Origin: CAYYJR01 sp964472305
GTDB taxonomy: Bacteria; Armatimonadota; Hebobacteria; CAIYQO01
Length of the DNA stretch: 59,735 nucleotides
Direction: 5' to 3'
Assembly (NCBI GenBank): GCA_964472305.1
Contig: CAYYJR010000023.1
Span: forward strand, 1-59,735
Shown here: one piece after another, positions 1 through 8,500 of the stretch
How positions within the stretch are numbered: position 1 is the first letter of the stretch
Layout: every line of letters starts with the position of its first letter
Position numbers and translations under genes: made by a program
The notes under the pieces: generated by a model
What the model was told of the DNA's origin: nothing
Database searches by the model: none
What the model saw: only the letters and a program-made list of their open reading frames with translations

Positions 1-358
1 GTGGCGCGCGGCACGACCCGTGTCAGCGTGCCCAAGGTGAGCGTATCCAGGGCCGCCGAGGAGACGGCTGGGGCAGAGGAACGACGTGGCATAACTGAAA
101 CCCCCGGCATGAGATGGGGGTCTCACGAATATACCCCGCTACGGGGACATTTGAACGATATTGGAATTTGACCAGATATTAATCCGGACCCATTTGATGC
201 AATGAGCCGTTGCACGTCGTCTCTGCGCCTTTCGCCACGCTCATTCACGCGTGATCTGTCTATTGGCCACGCCGATCTACCGCCCATGGGACCATCTTGA
301 AAAACCTGGAATAAGCGGTTACTATAATCACTAAGTAATGCAATCATTCGGATAAGAT
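1..358. other. Left-edge intergenic stretch
   Basis: No gene can be supported here. One frame stays open from base 1 to a stop at 169-171 on the plus strand and could be the tail of a gene entering from the left, but its translation has no recognisable motif. Two small hairpins are visible: an ACCCCC/GGGGGT pair near 105-122 and CCCCG-CTA-CGGGG at 134-146. Neither is followed by a T run, so they are weak terminator candidates at best. The right end carries the putative -10 element of the downstream regulator. Confidence 0.4.
323..328 (+). promoter_or_regulatory. Candidate -10 element of the KdpE-like regulator gene
   Basis: A perfect TATAAT lies 30 bases before the start of the regulator gene. 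The closest -35-like hexamer (TTGAAA, 297-302) is 20 bases away, longer than the usual 17, so the assignment rests mainly on the -10 match. Confidence 0.35.
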
Positions 359-1051
359 ATGCCTAAATCACTCGCAACGATTCTAGTGATCGATGACGAC
401 GAACGCATGCGCCGCTCGCTGCGCGCGATGCTCAACGCCAAGCAGTATGACGTGCGGTTGGCCGCCGATGGCGAGGAAGGGCTAAGCATGGCGGTAGACG
501 TGCTGCCCGATGCCGTGATTCTCGACATGGCGATGCCGGGCTTGAACGGACTGGCGGTGTGCCGCGCGCTGCGCGAATGGTACACCGGGCCGATCATCAT
601 CCTCTCGGCACAGGATCGCGAGGCGGACAAGATCACTGCCCTCGATCTCGGCGCCGATGATTACGTGCTGAAGCCTTGCCCGATCGGCGAGTTGCTGGCG
701 CGCGTTCGCGCCCACTTGCGCCGCGTCTCCACCGTCGACACCCCCCTACCGGTCATTCGCACCGGCGATTTGACTGTCGATCTGGGCAAGCGTCGCGTGC
801 TACTCGGCGAGCAGGAAGTCGCGTTAACACCGACCGAATACGACCTGCTGGCACTGCTGGCGCGCAAGGCCGATTGCGTGGTCACCTATCGTACACTCGT
901 CGAGGAAGTCTGGCAGCAGGAATATTTCGGCGATACCCGTGCCGTCAGCGTACACGTTAGCAACCTGCGCAAGAAAATCGAGCCTCTTCCCGATTCACCA
1001 CGCTACCTCATTACCGAGCACGGCGTGGGCTTCCGCTTTGTGACCGGCTGA
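359..1051 (+). CDS. OmpR/KdpE-type response regulator (orphan)
   Basis: A 230-residue two-component response regulator acting as a cytoplasmic DNA-binding transcription factor. Residues 1-120 form a receiver domain with the acidic pocket D12-D14, phosphoacceptor D56 in VILDMAMPG, and K105 in LKPCP. Residues 130-230 form an OmpR/PhoB winged helix ending in YLITEHGVGFRF. The receiver text (LREWYTGPIIILSAQDREAD) is closest to KdpE proteins. No histidine kinase or kdp transporter gene is adjacent, so the partner is elsewhere. The Shine-Dalgarno sequence is weak. The next gene is preceded by direct repeats with the 11-base period such regulators bind, so it is a plausible target. Confidence 0.9.
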   Translation: MPKSLATILVIDDDERMRRSLRAMLNAKQYDVRLAADGEEGLSMAVDVLPDAVILDMAMPGLNGLAVCRALREWYTGPIIILSAQDREADKITALDLGADDYVLKPCPIGELLARVRAHLRRVSTVDTPLPVIRTGDLTVDLGKRRVLLGEQEVALTPTEYDLLALLARKADCVVTYRTLVEEVWQQEYFGDTRAVSVHVSNLRKKIEPLPDSPRYLITEHGVGFRFVTG

Positions 1052-1135
1052 TCGTGCAGACATTACGCGGATCTTCTCCGCGGATACCCACGAACAATCC
1101 TCCGCGATTTGCCTACAATTTCTTCCCCAGACAGT

Positions 1136-1185
1136 TTCTTAGCAATATCTTTGCACACGCCATTCGCTTCTTAACAGTTTCTTAG
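1136..1185 (+). promoter_or_regulatory. Helically phased direct repeats, candidate OmpR-family operator
   Basis: The heptamer TTCTTA[A/G] occurs at 1136-1142, 1168-1174 and 1179-1185. The last two are 11 bases apart and the first is 32 bases (about three helical turns) upstream, so all three lie on one face of the DNA. The longer word ACAGTTTCTTAG is repeated at 1131-1142 and 1174-1185. Tandem half-sites about one turn apart are typical of OmpR/PhoB-family regulators, one of which is encoded just upstream. Binding is inferred, not shown. Confidence 0.45.
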
Positions 1186-1251
1186 GACTCCTGCGGTAAG
1201 CTGTTAGTGTAACCGCATTGGTTGTGATGACCAGTGCGCAAGGAGGGCATG

Positions 1252-1680
1252 ATGGCGGATCATGAATATTTAGCAATCATCCAGCAGGGGACCAGGATGT
1301 GGAACCACGCCCGCATCATGTATCCGGGAGGACAACCGGATCTGCGCGAGGCGGAATTGCAGAAAGTCGACCTTGGCAACGCGGATCTTAGCGCGGTTGA
1401 CCTGCAATGGGCGGACCTGCAGCATGCCAACCTTTCCAGGGCCAACCTGGAATCGGCCAATCTGTCGCACGCGAATCTGCGCGGCGTCGATTTATGGCAG
1501 GCCAATTTGCGCGGCGCCAACCTGTCGGGCGCCAACCTGCAGAACGCGATTCTGGCGAATTCCGACCTGTCGTTCGCCAAGCTGCACGACGCGGACCTGC
1601 GCGGGGCGATCTTGATTGGGGCCGATTTAACGTATGCGAATATGGATGGCGCCATTACGCGGGGCGCCCGTTTCGAGTAG
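1252..1680 (+). CDS. Pentapeptide-repeat protein
   Basis: A 142-residue protein made mostly of A(D/N)L(S/R)xx pentapeptide repeats (for example ANLSRANLESANLSHANL) running from about residue 25 to the end. This predicts a right-handed quadrilateral beta helix. There is no signal peptide or membrane segment, so it is probably cytoplasmic. The N-terminal 25 residues are non-repetitive. An AAGGAGGG Shine-Dalgarno (1240-1247) selects ATG 1252 over the adjacent ATG 1249 and a GTG at 1234. Pentapeptide proteins range from gyrase protectors to scaffolds and nothing here decides between them. It sits between the orphan regulator and the ankyrin-PAS gene, possibly co-transcribed with the latter (57-base gap). 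Confidence 0.85.
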   Translation: MADHEYLAIIQQGTRMWNHARIMYPGGQPDLREAELQKVDLGNADLSAVDLQWADLQHANLSRANLESANLSHANLRGVDLWQANLRGANLSGANLQNAILANSDLSFAKLHDADLRGAILIGADLTYANMDGAITRGARFE

Positions 1681-1737
1681 GCGCGGGAAGGCGCCACGGT
1701 CCGGCCGGGGGACCTGTCGATTCCGGCAGGAGCGTGT

Positions 1738-3051
1738 ATGATGTTGCAGCAGAATCCAAAGGGATATCGACCCATTCATCGGGCGGTGGCAGAGAACCGC
1801 AGCGACGAACTGGTGCGCCAGCTCGGACATAAAGCTGAATTGGAATCGCGAACGCTGAACGGCTTCACCCCGTTGCACGTCGCCATTGAGCATGGTCACG
1901 CACGCATGGCGCATATTCTGCTGGCATATCATGCCGACCCCAACGCGCACGACCACCAGGGACGCACTCCGCTGCACCTGGCGGCGGCTCTGGGGTATTC
2001 CGAACTCGCGATCGACCTGCTCAGCAATGACCGCTGCGAGGTGAACGTGCAGGACACCACGGGGATGACGCCACTGCACCTGGCCGCGGCCAGCGAGCAG
2101 GGGGAGACGGTGAAATTGCTGCTGGCGCATCGTGCTGACGTGGCGATGCAAAATCAGGCCGGTGACACCCCGCTGCACGAAGCGGTCGAGCACGGCCAGG
2201 TCGCCGCGGTCGAGTTGTTGTTGACATATCAGGCCGATGCCAACGCGGTCAACCACGTGGGGCGCACTCCGCTGCTGTTGGCCGTGAAACATGGGTGGGT
2301 GGAGATCACCGAACGTCTTCTCGATGCCGGGGCTAAGATCGGGGCGAAAGACCAGCTCGGACGGACGCCGCTGCACGAAGCGGCGATGCGCGGGCATGTG
2401 GCGATCGCGGAGGTGCTGCTGCGGCACGGGGCCGACTTGTTGCTGAAAGACAGCCAGGGGCGCACGCCCTATTTCCTGGCCGGATTGAGCAACCAGCATG
2501 AGATGATGACGTTTCTGCGCAAATATAGCCAGCAACATCCCATGCCGGAGGCTGAATCTATGCCAACAACCGTCCCTGCGCCGTCCGCACCGACGGACGT
2601 CCAGTATGTGCAGACGCGGTTGGAACAGCAATCCCGCATGTTTGAGGAAATGCTGAACGCGATTCCCGACCATGTAGTTATCCTCGACCGCCAGTATCGT
2701 TTCACTTTCGTCAACAGCAGCGCCGCGCGCGCGTTGGGACGGCGGCAGGAGGAGTGCGTGGGGAAGTCATGGCAGACGTTGGGATTGCTGGCGGAAGGCA
2801 TGCTGCCGTTGATGGAACTGTGTCGCGCGGTGTTTGCCGGCGGATCTGCGCGTCGGCGTGAATTCGCCTGGCCAACCGTGACCGGCATGCAGCAAGCCGA
2901 CTGCCTGGCCAGCCCCATTCACCGCGGTGACGGCGAGGTGGGCATGGTGCTGTGCGTAGTCCGCGACATCACCGTACGCCGGCGGACGGATGCCGTGCTT
3001 GCCGGCGAATACGCGATGGCCGTTGGCAAACCGGCGGTCATGAACGCATAG
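1738..3051 (+). CDS. Ankyrin-repeat protein with C-terminal PAS domain
   Basis: A 437-residue protein. Residues about 8-265 hold seven or eight ankyrin repeats (GxTPLHxAxxxGH pattern: GFTPLHVAIEHGHARMAHIL, GRTPLHLAAALGYSELAIDL, GRTPLHEAAMRGHVAIAEVL). A Pro/Ala linker follows, then a coiled segment, then a PAS domain at about 305-425 (MLNAIPDHVVILDRQYRFTFVN ending CVVRDITVRRR). No kinase, GGDEF or DNA-binding output follows the PAS domain, so it is a sensor fused only to a protein-interaction scaffold. No signal peptide is seen. A GGAG lies about 10 bases before ATG 1738. Partner and signal are unknown. Confidence 0.85.
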   Translation: MMLQQNPKGYRPIHRAVAENRSDELVRQLGHKAELESRTLNGFTPLHVAIEHGHARMAHILLAYHADPNAHDHQGRTPLHLAAALGYSELAIDLLSNDRCEVNVQDTTGMTPLHLAAASEQGETVKLLLAHRADVAMQNQAGDTPLHEAVEHGQVAAVELLLTYQADANAVNHVGRTPLLLAVKHGWVEITERLLDAGAKIGAKDQLGRTPLHEAAMRGHVAIAEVLLRHGADLLLKDSQGRTPYFLAGLSNQHEMMTFLRKYSQQHPMPEAESMPTTVPAPSAPTDVQYVQTRLEQQSRMFEEMLNAIPDHVVILDRQYRFTFVNSSAARALGRRQEECVGKSWQTLGLLAEGMLPLMELCRAVFAGGSARRREFAWPTVTGMQQADCLASPIHRGDGEVGMVLCVVRDITVRRRTDAVLAGEYAMAVGKPAVMNA

Positions 3052-3416
3052 ACAGTATCGCGGTCAGCAGTCAAAAGGTCGCATCCCACTTCCAAGCCGG
3101 CGATCCGCGCGGTGTTGCCTCCATCTTCTCGTGCATCTGCGGATCATTTTTTATCGCAGTCTGTTCAGGCTGTTTCTACTTCGCATCGACGCATGCGCTC
3201 CACAGGATGCAAATCAGCACCACCGGTGTCAATACACGGCTGGGCATCGTCGTCTCCTCCGTGTTGGTATGTAGGGATCACGCATACGCCGCGCATGATC
3301 CACCAGTTGCCTTGTGGCGAAATATGTTCGTATGTGTATTTGGTATAATGAGACACCGGTCGGCCAGTCGCCGTCGTGCATTCCATCCAGGGAGGACCAC
3401 GAGAATACGGAAACAC
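3052..3416. other. Intergenic stretch before the secreted-protein gene
   Basis: No convincing gene. It contains an extended -10 promoter motif at 3341-3349 and a GGAGG at 3391-3395 that lies too far (21 bases) from the chosen ATG to be its ribosome binding site. The real translation start downstream is therefore uncertain. Confidence 0.5.
3341..3349 (+). promoter_or_regulatory. Extended -10 promoter (TGGTATAAT)
   Basis: TG-N-TATAAT matches the extended -10 consensus exactly and lies about 68 bases before the start of the secreted-protein gene. No good -35 hexamer is present 17 bases upstream, as is common for extended -10 promoters. Confidence 0.45.
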
Positions 3417-4751
3417 ATGTTGAGGGTTATGCTGGGGATTGGCGGCGTCGCGCTGGCGCTGGCGGCGGTGCGGGTGATTGCCGATCATTCCTCACCCGCG
3501 TCGTGGTCGCAACTGCGGCGGTGGGCGGCATCCGCGCAACCGGGGGCGTTGTACCGGGGCAATCGTGAATTGGCAGCGGCGGGTGGCACATACTGGTCAG
3601 CGGTGCATGGGCAGCAGCAGGCCATCCCCTTTCTGTTTAGCGATGCGCCGGAATACCTGCACGACGACGCGCTGGGCAAGGGATTGGCGTACCGGTGCCT
3701 GACCAAGGAGGCGCGATATCGCCGCGAGTCCGGCGTTCGGTTGCCGTTCGGCGTGGGGTTTCACCACATCAATAAAACACGCGATACCGTCACCGGGCAC
3801 CCGCATGCGGCGCCGCTTGCTATTGTCGTGCGCCTGGCGTCCAGTCTTCGGGAAGGTGCACGAACGGTGTGCAATTCGGCGCCGGCAACGGTGCGGCTGG
3901 TGCGCGGCGCCTACGGGATGGAGAAAGGCATGGCGATGTTTGCCGGCCGCCAGTGCGCGTTGAACTGGTTCGACCATCCCAACGCGCTGCCCGTGACCGT
4001 GACGCTGCATCCGGGTGAAGCACGCGCGATCTTCCGCCTGAATCTGCCCCCGGAGACCGCTGTCAACGGAATGTTCGACCTGGAGGCAACCAACGCTTAT
4101 TTCATACAGGTATACGTCGTCTTTGGCGAGGTGCGCGACTACGCCAATATTCGCTTCGCCCCATACGATAATACCATCGGCACCAATTGCGGCGCCGGAC
4201 TGTATTGGAAGCGTACGCTGCAGCCCGCTGCCGGCACGCCGGCCTTCGATGCCGCCGACACCCGCCACGCCAACAAGGTACATTTCCGCTTTTACGATCA
4301 CCTGAAAACAATGTCGGATGCCGTGGATATGCAATATCTGGTCGATGACACCTGGGAGCAGCGCCCGGAAGGGCCGGGTAAGGCGTTGGTGTTGCGGAAA
4401 GGCGGGAAGCGCCGGCCTTTCAAAGGCGATTATAACGTGGAGTATACGATCACACTGCCGATCAAGTCCGGCACCGGCAAACCCGCGTGGCTCGCGCTGG
4501 TGGATACGCAGCGCTTCGGCATGTTCACCGGCGCGGCGAAGATGTCGGATGGCACTACAGTGGCGATCCCTCGCGGCAACCGCGCGTTGGTGCGCGCCGA
4601 CGGTGCCGGCGAAGGAGTGCTGCTCGCACGTGTCTGCGTCAGCACTCGCGCTCCCACCCCGTATACCTTCCACTGGATGCTCCCCGGCGGCTCGTATGGC
4701 GACCAGGAGTTTATGCTGATCCCGCTGGGCAGCGAAGCGGTGATGCGGTGA
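3417..4751 (+). CDS. Secreted protein of unknown function
   Basis: A 444-residue protein I do not recognise. The first 22 residues (MLRVMLGIGGVALALAAVRV) look like a signal peptide or signal anchor, so the product is probably exported. The rest is a mixed beta-rich sequence without repeats or a clear catalytic motif; notable pieces are GVGFHHINKTRD and NTIGTNCGAGLYWKR. Eight or so aromatic-rich strands suggest a carbohydrate-binding or beta-sandwich protein, but that is a guess. The start is uncertain: ATG 3417 has no good Shine-Dalgarno and ATG 3429 is an alternative. It is a single gene between intergenic spaces, with its own candidate promoter. Confidence 0.7.
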   Translation: MLRVMLGIGGVALALAAVRVIADHSSPASWSQLRRWAASAQPGALYRGNRELAAAGGTYWSAVHGQQQAIPFLFSDAPEYLHDDALGKGLAYRCLTKEARYRRESGVRLPFGVGFHHINKTRDTVTGHPHAAPLAIVVRLASSLREGARTVCNSAPATVRLVRGAYGMEKGMAMFAGRQCALNWFDHPNALPVTVTLHPGEARAIFRLNLPPETAVNGMFDLEATNAYFIQVYVVFGEVRDYANIRFAPYDNTIGTNCGAGLYWKRTLQPAAGTPAFDAADTRHANKVHFRFYDHLKTMSDAVDMQYLVDDTWEQRPEGPGKALVLRKGGKRRPFKGDYNVEYTITLPIKSGTGKPAWLALVDTQRFGMFTGAAKMSDGTTVAIPRGNRALVRADGAGEGVLLARVCVSTRAPTPYTFHWMLPGGSYGDQEFMLIPLGSEAVMR

Positions 4752-5114
4752 TGGGATGACAGTTTCCTGGCGCACAAGTGGGGGTGGAGACAATAGGGGT
4801 CCGTGATGCGAAAGGCTGGTGGATCAGTCATGATATTTTCCCGGCGGTCAATTGCCGGATTACCGGTAGACATCCCGTCAACAGGACTTGTTTCTCAACG
4901 GTGAACAACACAAGCCCATATGTTCAAAGCGCATGATCGGGACGTCTACCGATCGCTTGGCCCAGGTGCACTTCGGTCGAATGCGGTTCCGCTTTTCGTT
5001 GTCTTGTGACCCCAAAGGGAGCAAACCGTGGGGTGCAACGCCGGAACTTCACACCATCACGGTATTCATGGCATAAAATGCTTCACTGCCGGACCGCGGA
5101 GAACTTTCAGGTAT
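4752..5114. other. Gene-poor stretch
   Basis: No supported gene or RNA. One short inverted repeat (CCGGC/GCCGG near 4842-4859) is visible without a T run. Short open frames here have neither ribosome binding sites nor recognisable products. Confidence 0.5.
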
Positions 5115-5192
5115 TTACACCGTCTTCGCAACCGAGTCTTTTTGCTTCTTCGGCTTCTTAACCTCTTTGCGCGGTGATTTATCTTTTCCCAT
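5115..5192 (-). CDS. Very small Lys-rich protein (25 residues)
   Basis: A 25-codon gene whose product begins MGKDKSPRKEVKKPKK and ends SVAKTV; ten of the 25 residues are lysine. A strong Shine-Dalgarno (AAGGAG, seven bases from ATG) supports translation. I recall very short MGKDKxxRKExKKPKK-type proteins annotated as hypothetical in many bacterial genomes, so this looks like a real conserved small protein; that recollection cannot be checked here. Its charge suggests nucleic-acid or ribosome contact, which is inference. It lies just downstream of the decayed Gfo/Idh gene on the same strand. Confidence 0.6.
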   Translation of the reverse strand: MGKDKSPRKEVKKPKKQKDSVAKTV

Positions 5193-5532
5193 GACGTACT
5201 CCTTTCTTCAATGTTGTCTGGATTGAGGTGTGTTGATCGCGGTGGGACATGTGTCCGCAGCCGCGCGGGATTACTCGGCACGCGCTTCTTCCACCTGGCC
5301 GGTGGTACCGACCATGGGCCGTCGACGAACTTGTCGAATCCCAGGCCGTGTCGAGGATGTCGCGAATATCAGCGGCACGCACCGCCTCCGGTGCGAATTC
5401 TGCCGCTTGCCGCAGGCGTTCTGCGTCGGTATCGACCAGTGCATCAATCCGCAGCCGGTCTTGCAGCGCCTGCAAGCCTTGCAGGAACACCGCAGCCATT
5501 CCTCCGCATCCGGTGATGCCTAGCCGTACCAT
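5179..5532 (-). pseudogene. Truncated Gfo/Idh/MocA-family oxidoreductase
   Basis: Starting at an ATG with a good Shine-Dalgarno (GGGGAG), residues 1-62 read as a normal Gfo/Idh/MocA Rossmann N terminus: MVRLGITGCGGMAAVFLQGL, then DALVDTDAERL and a DIRDIL helix. After that the frame degenerates into low-complexity Ser/His/Arg sequence and stops at about 117 residues, whereas family members are about 350. The substrate-binding EKP motif and the C-terminal domain are absent. It is best read as a gene broken by a deletion and frameshift near 5345. A complete family member exists at 52964-54037. Confidence 0.65.
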
Positions 5533-5598
5533 TCGCCGTCTCCCCGTGTGTGTTACCCTAAATTTCCTCACGTGGGGCGGATGTTCCTGCCGACAGCC

Positions 5599-8500
5599 TC
5601 ATGGAGCTATCGTAAACTTGGCGCTTGTTTGATGACCCAGCAGATCGGTGGCGGTGAGCGTCCATTCGCCGGGCGTGTCGTTGAAAGCAGTGGGAACGGG
5701 AATTTCCACCGGCTTCGCGGCGGCGATAATGATGCGATGCGCCCACTCGGCGTCCTGCCCGTCGGGTGCGGTCAGGCGCAGGCGCACCGCCCGCCTGTCA
5801 ACGGCGTTGGGAACGCTGAGCGTCGCGTGCAGCACCTGCCCGCGGGTGGCATGGGCGGCGTCCAGCGTAAGGCGCGGCGCCGGTGCCGGGGCAGGCAGCG
5901 CCGCGAGCCAGGTAGGGCGGTTGGGGGTGACGATAACCGTCACCGCGGCGGTGTGGCCCAGCAGCTTGCCGGTCCGCAGGTTGTAGAGATACCGCGGTTG
6001 CGGCAGCGTCAACCGCAACGGTTCCGCCGCGCCGGTGGTGCGCCACAGCGTGATGAGCTGCGCGTCGCCATCCTGCCAGCGGATAATTTCTACGTTATGC
6101 ACGGATTGCTCCTGTCGATCCAGCAGGCGCTGGGCGGGGGCCACCCCCGCGGATGCGAGCAGGTCGGTGAGAAAGTCCGCCACCGGCGCGGGCATCCGCG
6201 CGATCGGCGGCGTGCCGATTTTTATACACGTGCCGGGCATGGGGTTGCATGAGGAGAGGGTGAAGTTGAGCAGCACGGCACGGCCCTTGCCCACCGGGCG
6301 CACAATACACACCGGCGTCTGTTCCGCCGCGCCCAGCGTCCGACCCGTGGTGGCCGCGACTCCGGGATCCACCCGCGTGCCATACGGCGCGCCATATGTC
6401 CGGCGGGAAGCGTCCAGGCTCCAGGCCAGCTTGAGCGGTCGTCCCGCCAGGATGCCGTCGATGTGCATGTCCGTCACCATCGCTTCCGGCATACCCGTGC
6501 GCGTAATGCCGAACAGCGCATCCAGGCAGCCCGTTTGCCGCCGTGTGCAATGATCGGTGTACAGTCCGGGGCGCACGTCGGCGATCACCGTGCCGCCGGC
6601 CTCCGCATACGCGCGAATCGCTTGCGCGGTTTCATTGCTCAGCGCCTCCGCGCGCGGCAATATCAGCACCTTGCAGTCGCGTGGATCCAGCGGCGCCTGC
6701 AATAGTCGGCGGTCGGTGACGTAGGTGAATTGCATCCCTACAGCGCGGATGGCTTGCTGCCAGGCCGCGTGCTCGATGCCGTAGCCGTCCGGACTGTTGC
6801 GTTGTGCATTAAGTCCGAAGCCGGCGCCGGCTTCCAATCCGCTGGCCGCTTCAGACGGCATGGCGTAGAACAGCGCGATGCCGTCGTGCAGGCGCGGGCA
6901 GTGCAGTAGCAAGTCGCCCAATCCGTCGCGCACGATCTGCGTATCCGCCAGCATCTCCTTCGTCGCTGCGTATGGGGCCAGGTCGGGCGCCAGGAAGCCA
7001 TGAAAGCTGCCCACACCCGTGCAACACCACCAGAAGATGCTGTCCGCGCCGCGGGTCAGCGTGCGCCAGTAGGACGACAGCAGCCCGTCGGCGTCTTTGG
7101 CATAACCCATCCAGTTGCTGCGCACCAGCGTGCGCGGGGCGAGTCCGCGGATCAACTCGTCGGTGGAAGAGGCATACGGTCCCCAGAAGGCGAGGGTATC
7201 GACCAGCGCCTCCACGTCCGCGCCCATGCCGATGCCGGACCCGCTGGTTCCTTCGAAGCCCACACGGGCCAGTGGATCGTTACGGCGAAAGGCGTCGGCG
7301 AAGCGCCGGCTGTATTGCACCAGGTTGTCACGTTGGAAGGCCAGCCGGTCGTACCAGCGCGGATAATTGCGCAGGTGCAGTGAGAGGGCTTCGTCGTTAT
7401 CCGCCATGGGCAACGGTGTCTCCAGTGCTGCAGGGGTGTCTTTGTACAGCAAATCCTTGGGTACATCCTCCGTCATTTCGGGCATGGAGAGCTCGACCGC
7501 ATCGAACGACGCAAACCTGGTGCCCCACGAGGCGTTGAGCGCGGCAATGGTGCCGTAACTCCGTTGCAGGAAACGGCGATATGCCGCGGTGCACGCCGGG
7601 TCCAGGCAGGAGCCGGAGAGGACACCTTCGTCGCCCAGCGAGTAAACGAAGACGCCGTGGCGACGCGCGGGCAGCGTGTCGTTCACCAGTTTGTCGATGA
7701 GCGGTTGCCGCACCGCCAGGTTGTTCCAGCAACCGCCTTCGGTGATGTGCTCTTTATCGAGCACATTCAGCAGGCGCGTGGTATACGGCACCCACGGGAG
7801 ATCGAAGGCCGCCTGCTCTAACCGCGGGTTGCCGCCCCCCAGCACAGCGGTTACCCCATGGCGCACCATCGACTCCTGCGCATAGGCCGCCATGGTGCCG
7901 ACCGGACACTGCCACATCACGAAATTGAAGCGGTCCTGTCCGCGGTGGGTGACGTGGAAATACTGATTGGCGGAGGTTACCTCATGTCCCCCGCTGGTGA
8001 GCACTGCTTTTACGTGCACCAGCATGGGCATCCATGCCGGGATGGGAAAGGTGAAGGTCGGCGTGTCGGCGCGGGCCAGGATGCGTCCGCGGCGGTCGAG
8101 CAGTTGCACGTCCACCTGCTCGTTGGGGAGCGGCACACCGGCGAGAGTCACCTGTCCGGTAATCCGTTCACCGATCTCGCCCCAATCCTGTGTCAGCGCC
8201 ACTCGCACCGTGCGCGACGTGTCAATCGTCAGTGGCGCCACCGTCCACGTTTCCGTGCCGCGTGGGCTGCGTAGAAAGACGTGCAGGTGGTGTGCGCCGG
8301 CGGGTAACGGCGGCAGCGTGAACGACATGGCGCCCAGTGCGGTTCGCGCCGGGATACTGCCCACCGCGAGCTTGCGGCCATCCTGAAGACGCACCTCGAC
8401 GTCGAGCGTGCCATCGGTCGTGGCGTTCTCCCACTCGACCGTGGCGATGGTCGGCGCGCCCCACGCCGGCGTCGTGGGAGTAAAGGACGGTATCAGCGTC

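Noticed and set aside
1..171. Open frame from base 1 as the end of a gene
   Set aside because: The translation lacks any motif and the codon usage is not distinctive; kept only as a possibility.
3112..3348. Plus-strand open frame of 78 codons before the secreted-protein gene
   Set aside because: No ribosome binding site, Ser/Pro/Cys-rich product without resemblance to known proteins, and it ends at the extended -10 promoter.
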